From positions 16,361-80,360 of the forward strand of contig NZ_JAOQKI010000013.1 of assembly GCF_025567465.1 (NCBI RefSeq): a stretch of 64,000 bases of DNA, given 5' to 3'. A model generated the notes under the pieces. It made no database searches and was not told the DNA's origin. It saw only the letters and a program-made list of their open reading frames with translations. Below, piece after piece: positions 61,424 through 64,000 of this stretch (the stretch's first letter is position 1; every line of letters starts with the position of its first letter). Position numbers and translations under genes: made by a program. Source of the stretch: Roseburia_C amylophila (GTDB lineage: Bacteria > Bacillota > Clostridia > Lachnospirales > Lachnospiraceae).

Positions 61424-62827
61424 ATGAGCAATAACTATGATGTAATCATTATCGGTGCAGGTCCGTCCGGAATTTTCTGCGCCTATGAACTAAAGGAAAA
61501 AAGACCGGATTTAAAGGTCCTCATGATAGAAAAGGGAAGAAGCATTGAGAAACGCCAGTGTCCGAAGCGTAAGACAAAGGTCTGTGTAGGATGTCAGCCG
61601 TGTTCAATTACAACAGGATTTGCCGGAGCAGGTGCATTCTCTGATGGTAAATTATCATTATCACCGGATGTAGGTGGAAATTTGCCGGAAATCTTAGGAT
61701 ATGAAGAAGCATTATCCTTAATTAAAGAATCGGATGATATTTATCTGAAATTCGGTGCAGACACCAATGTCTATGGTGTGGATAAAGAAAAAGAAATCCG
61801 CGAGATTCGTAGAAAAGCAATCAATGCCAACTTAAAATTAATCGAGTGTCCGATTCGTCATCTTGGAACAGAAGAAGGATATAAGATTTATGCACGTCTG
61901 CAGAAGCATTTGTTAGACCTTGGTGTGGAGATTCTCTTTAATACCATGGTAGCAGATATTCTGGTAGAAGATAATGCCGTAACCGGTGTTGTAACAGAAA
62001 AGGGAGATACATATTATGCGAAAGAAATCATTTCCGCAGTAGGACGTGAAGGCGCAGACTGGTTCTCACATATCTGTAAGGAAAAAGAGATTGAAACCAA
62101 GGTAGGTACGGTTGATATCGGTGTCCGTGTGGAAGTGCGTGATGAGGTTATGGATTTCTTAAATACAAACCTTTATGAAGCAAAACTGGTTTATCATACA
62201 CCTACCTTTGACGATAAAGTGCGTACTTTCTGTACCAATCCATCCGGGGAAGTAGCAACCGAATATTATGATGACGGACTTGCGGTTGTAAATGGACATG
62301 CTTACAAGTCGAAAGATATGAAAACAAATAATACCAACTTTGCATTGCTGGTATCCAAGAACTTTACCAAGCCATTTAAGACTCCGATTGAGTATGGTAA
62401 ACAGATTGCACAGCTTTCCAATATGCTTTGTGATGGCAAAATTTTAGTACAGACATTTGGTGATTTTAAGCGGGGCAGAAGAACTACAGAGGAACGTCTG
62501 GCAAGAAACAATCTGATTCCAACCTTAAAGGATGCAGTGCCGGGAGATTTATCACTGGTATTCCCACATCGTATTATGGTAGATATCGAAGAAATGTTAG
62601 AGGCATTGGATAAGGTTACACCTGGTATTGCCAGTGATGAAACATTACTTTATGGTGTAGAAGTAAAATTCTATTCCAATAAAGTTGTTGTCAGCAAAGA
62701 TTTTGAAACCAGCATTAAAGGTCTGCGTGCCATCGGTGATGGTGCAAGCGTAACCAGAGGATTACAGCAGGCATCTGCAAACGGAATCAGCGTGGCAAGA
62801 AGTATATTAAAGAGTCTTGAAGCATAA
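61424..62827 (+). CDS. FAD/NAD(P)-dependent oxidoreductase (COG2509 type)
   Basis: 467 residues. N-terminal FAD-binding VIIIGAGPSGIFCAYELKE, cysteines CPKRKTKVCVGCQPC near 45-60, GFAGAGAFSDGKLSL and a C-terminal LRAIGDGASVTRGLQQASANG that closes the FAD site. Resembles uncharacterised FAD-dependent dehydrogenases; substrate unknown. RBS AAAGGGG. Probably co-transcribed with the preceding small gene. Confidence 0.88.
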   Translation: MSNNYDVIIIGAGPSGIFCAYELKEKRPDLKVLMIEKGRSIEKRQCPKRKTKVCVGCQPCSITTGFAGAGAFSDGKLSLSPDVGGNLPEILGYEEALSLIKESDDIYLKFGADTNVYGVDKEKEIREIRRKAINANLKLIECPIRHLGTEEGYKIYARLQKHLLDLGVEILFNTMVADILVEDNAVTGVVTEKGDTYYAKEIISAVGREGADWFSHICKEKEIETKVGTVDIGVRVEVRDEVMDFLNTNLYEAKLVYHTPTFDDKVRTFCTNPSGEVATEYYDDGLAVVNGHAYKSKDMKTNNTNFALLVSKNFTKPFKTPIEYGKQIAQLSNMLCDGKILVQTFGDFKRGRRTTEERLARNNLIPTLKDAVPGDLSLVFPHRIMVDIEEMLEALDKVTPGIASDETLLYGVEVKFYSNKVVVSKDFETSIKGLRAIGDGASVTRGLQQASANGISVARSILKSLEA

Positions 62828-62874
62828 AAACATACCAAAGAATTGGTTTTCGAATAAGAAAAGGAAGAAAATTC

Positions 62875-63864
62875 ATGGGACGAAAGAGTAAAATTGCCGC
62901 AGTGGTCTTAAGCATTTCTGTATTGCTTGGTGGATGCAGTCTTGGAAAAAATGACATTGTATTTACAACAGGCTTATCTGCTAATGAAGTTTTTAAGATA
63001 GAGCATGAAAAGGTATCTTTGGCAGAAGCCAAGGTATATCTTTGTAACTACCAGAATCTATATGGAAATGTCTATGGAATCGATTTGTGGGAACAGCAGT
63101 ATCAGACCGATGATTTAGAGCAGTATGTGAAGGACGTTACATTATCGGAAATGACCCGGGTAATCTGCATGGACCAGCTGGCAGAGCAGAAGGAAATTAC
63201 TTTAAGTAAAGAGGAAAAGACCAATTTGAAGCTGGCTGCAAAAGAATATTATGAGTCATTGAATGAAGAGGAAAAAAGTTATATGGATGTCAGTGAGGCA
63301 ACCATAGAGAAACTCTATGAGAATTATGCACTGGCGAGCAAGGTGTATACATCTTTAACAACCGGTGTCAATGAGGAAGTCAGTGATGATGAAGCAAGGG
63401 TCATGGAAGCACAGCAGATTTATGTAAAGGATCAGAACCGTGCAGGAGAGGTGGCATCCAGACTGGCAAATGGAGAGGATTTCCGGACAGTAGCAGCAGA
63501 TTATAATGAGGCTGCCCAGATTGATATTACCTTTGGAAGAGATGAGATGCCAAAGGAAGTAGAGGATATTGCATTTAACTTAAATGATGATGAAATATCA
63601 GGAAGCATTGCGACAGAGGATGGTTATTATTTTATCAAGTGCATCAATAAATTCAATCAGGAGCTGACGGATGCAAATAAGGTTAAGATTGTTAAAAAAC
63701 GTGAGAAAGAAGCATTTAATGACGAATATGACGCTTTTGTGGCAGACTTATCTTCAAGCCTCAATGAAAAAGTCTGGGATGAACTGGAACTTAAAACAGA
63801 CGGAACCATAACCACCAACAGTTTTTTTGAAGTGCTGGATAAGTATTATCAGTTAGAAGAGTAG
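62875..63864 (+). CDS. Peptidyl-prolyl isomerase lipoprotein (PrsA/SurA-like)
   Basis: 329 residues. Signal peptide with lipobox LLGGC (Cys21), helical N-terminal chaperone region with SurA_N-like features, and a PpiC/parvulin domain around 180-275 (EAQQIYVKDQNRAGEVASRLANGEDFRTVAADYNEAAQIDITFGRDEMPKEVEDIAFNL). Folds exported proteins outside the membrane. RBS AAAGGAAG. Terminal gene of this region. Confidence 0.9.
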   Translation: MGRKSKIAAVVLSISVLLGGCSLGKNDIVFTTGLSANEVFKIEHEKVSLAEAKVYLCNYQNLYGNVYGIDLWEQQYQTDDLEQYVKDVTLSEMTRVICMDQLAEQKEITLSKEEKTNLKLAAKEYYESLNEEEKSYMDVSEATIEKLYENYALASKVYTSLTTGVNEEVSDDEARVMEAQQIYVKDQNRAGEVASRLANGEDFRTVAADYNEAAQIDITFGRDEMPKEVEDIAFNLNDDEISGSIATEDGYYFIKCINKFNQELTDANKVKIVKKREKEAFNDEYDAFVADLSSSLNEKVWDELELKTDGTITTNSFFEVLDKYYQLEE

Positions 63865-63911
63865 AACAATAGTAGAAAAAATCTACAGAATCTGCCGCTG
63901 GCAACTATAAA

Positions 63912-63976
63912 AGGGGCTGTAAAAAAACTCCCCTAGAAAAAAATCGCCCAGACCGTGAGGTCTGAGCGTTTTTTTG
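63912..63976 (+). terminator. Terminator-like hairpins, possibly the end of an insertion sequence
   Basis: AGGGG (63912) pairs with CCCCT (63930-63934) around GCTGTAAAAAAAC; then CGCCCAGACC (63945-63954) pairs with GGTCTGAGCG (63959-63968) followed by seven T residues. The second hairpin is a good terminator. The first looks like the terminal inverted repeat of some insertion sequences; with only 24 bases left the rest cannot be seen. Confidence 0.55.
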
Positions 63977-64000
63977 GTATAATTAATTATGCTACTAACT

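Noticed and set aside
1..64000. tRNA, rRNA, CRISPR arrays and classical riboswitches (T-box, SAM, TPP, cobalamin)
   Set aside because: Looked for in all gaps, including upstream of metY, cysK, thiN and the ABC transporter; no convincing sequence or structure was found by eye.

Overview
The window is a chromosomal segment of an anaerobic, low-to-mid GC Firmicute, most probably a Lachnospiraceae gut bacterium (Roseburia/Agathobacter/Lachnospira-like). This rests on conserved clostridial gene orders (stp-prkC-rsgA-rpe-thiN; rho-rpmE-DUF1385-prmC-prfA), strong AGGAGG-type ribosome binding sites, TTGACA/TATAAT promoters, families typical of the group (DUF4364, DUF3877, Cys-rich YlmC/YmxH, CBS-type family II pyrophosphatase) and oxygen-independent sulfur enzymes. 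The species assignment is inference.

Layout. 1-4781: end of a PP2C phosphatase gene, PASTA kinase prkC, rsgA, rpe and thiN. 4836-5066: first copy of a foldback repeat. 5092-27619: a large sulfur-assimilation region. It holds a lipoprotein binding protein plus siroheme synthase (5162-7720); a nine-gene operon cysK-sbp-cysT-cysW-cysA-aprA-aprB-cysD-cysN (7850-17312) for sulfate import, activation and APS reduction; an Rpn-family nuclease gene and an orphan larE; a convergent metal/cobalamin-type ABC permease and ATPase (19427-21182, minus strand); and metY, a small siroheme sulfite reductase, TusA-like, thioredoxin, ThiS-like carrier, ThiF-like E1, JAMM protease, thioredoxin reductase-like protein and a second cysteine synthase (21450-27619). 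27698-45637: hybrid histidine kinase, ychF, ylmC-like, nrdR, rimM, trmD, pyrophosphatase, flavoprotein, a minus-strand operon malic enzyme-YhcC-DUF4364, then rho, rpmE, DUF1385, prmC, prfA. 45605-48085: an AT-rich insertion carrying a KilA-N protein and an unknown protein, bounded by a 30-bp direct repeat of the prfA 3' end. 48086-64000: restored prfA terminator, orphan Phd-type antitoxin with a nuclease-gene remnant, lipoprotein, DUF3877, YczE-like membrane protein, RNase H, LacI regulator, addB, addA, second foldback repeat, maf, a small unknown, an FAD oxidoreductase, a PpiC foldase, and possibly the end of an insertion sequence.

How the genes work together. Three sulfur promoters carry one operator-like motif, ATTCATA-N9-TAGGAAT, which points to a single regulon (CymR/Rrf2-like by analogy). 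Sulfate is imported by CysTWA with its binding protein, activated by CysDN, reduced to sulfite by an AprBA-type APS reductase, then to sulfide by a small siroheme enzyme whose cofactor is made by the fused siroheme synthase. Sulfide can be used directly by two cysteine synthases and MetY. Alternatively it can be loaded as a thiocarboxylate on the ThiS-like carrier, after its C-terminal extension is trimmed by the JAMM protease and its glycine end is adenylated by the ThiF-like protein. That set resembles the HcyS/HcyD/HcyF/MetY homocysteine route described in Wolinella.

Most unusual signals: (1) two long foldback elements with compensatory base changes between copies; (2) the shared sulfur operator; (3) a thiocarboxylate cluster in which the carrier's Gly-Gly-Gly codons also serve as the Shine-Dalgarno of the next gene; (4) a small integrase-less element inserted exactly at the end of prfA.
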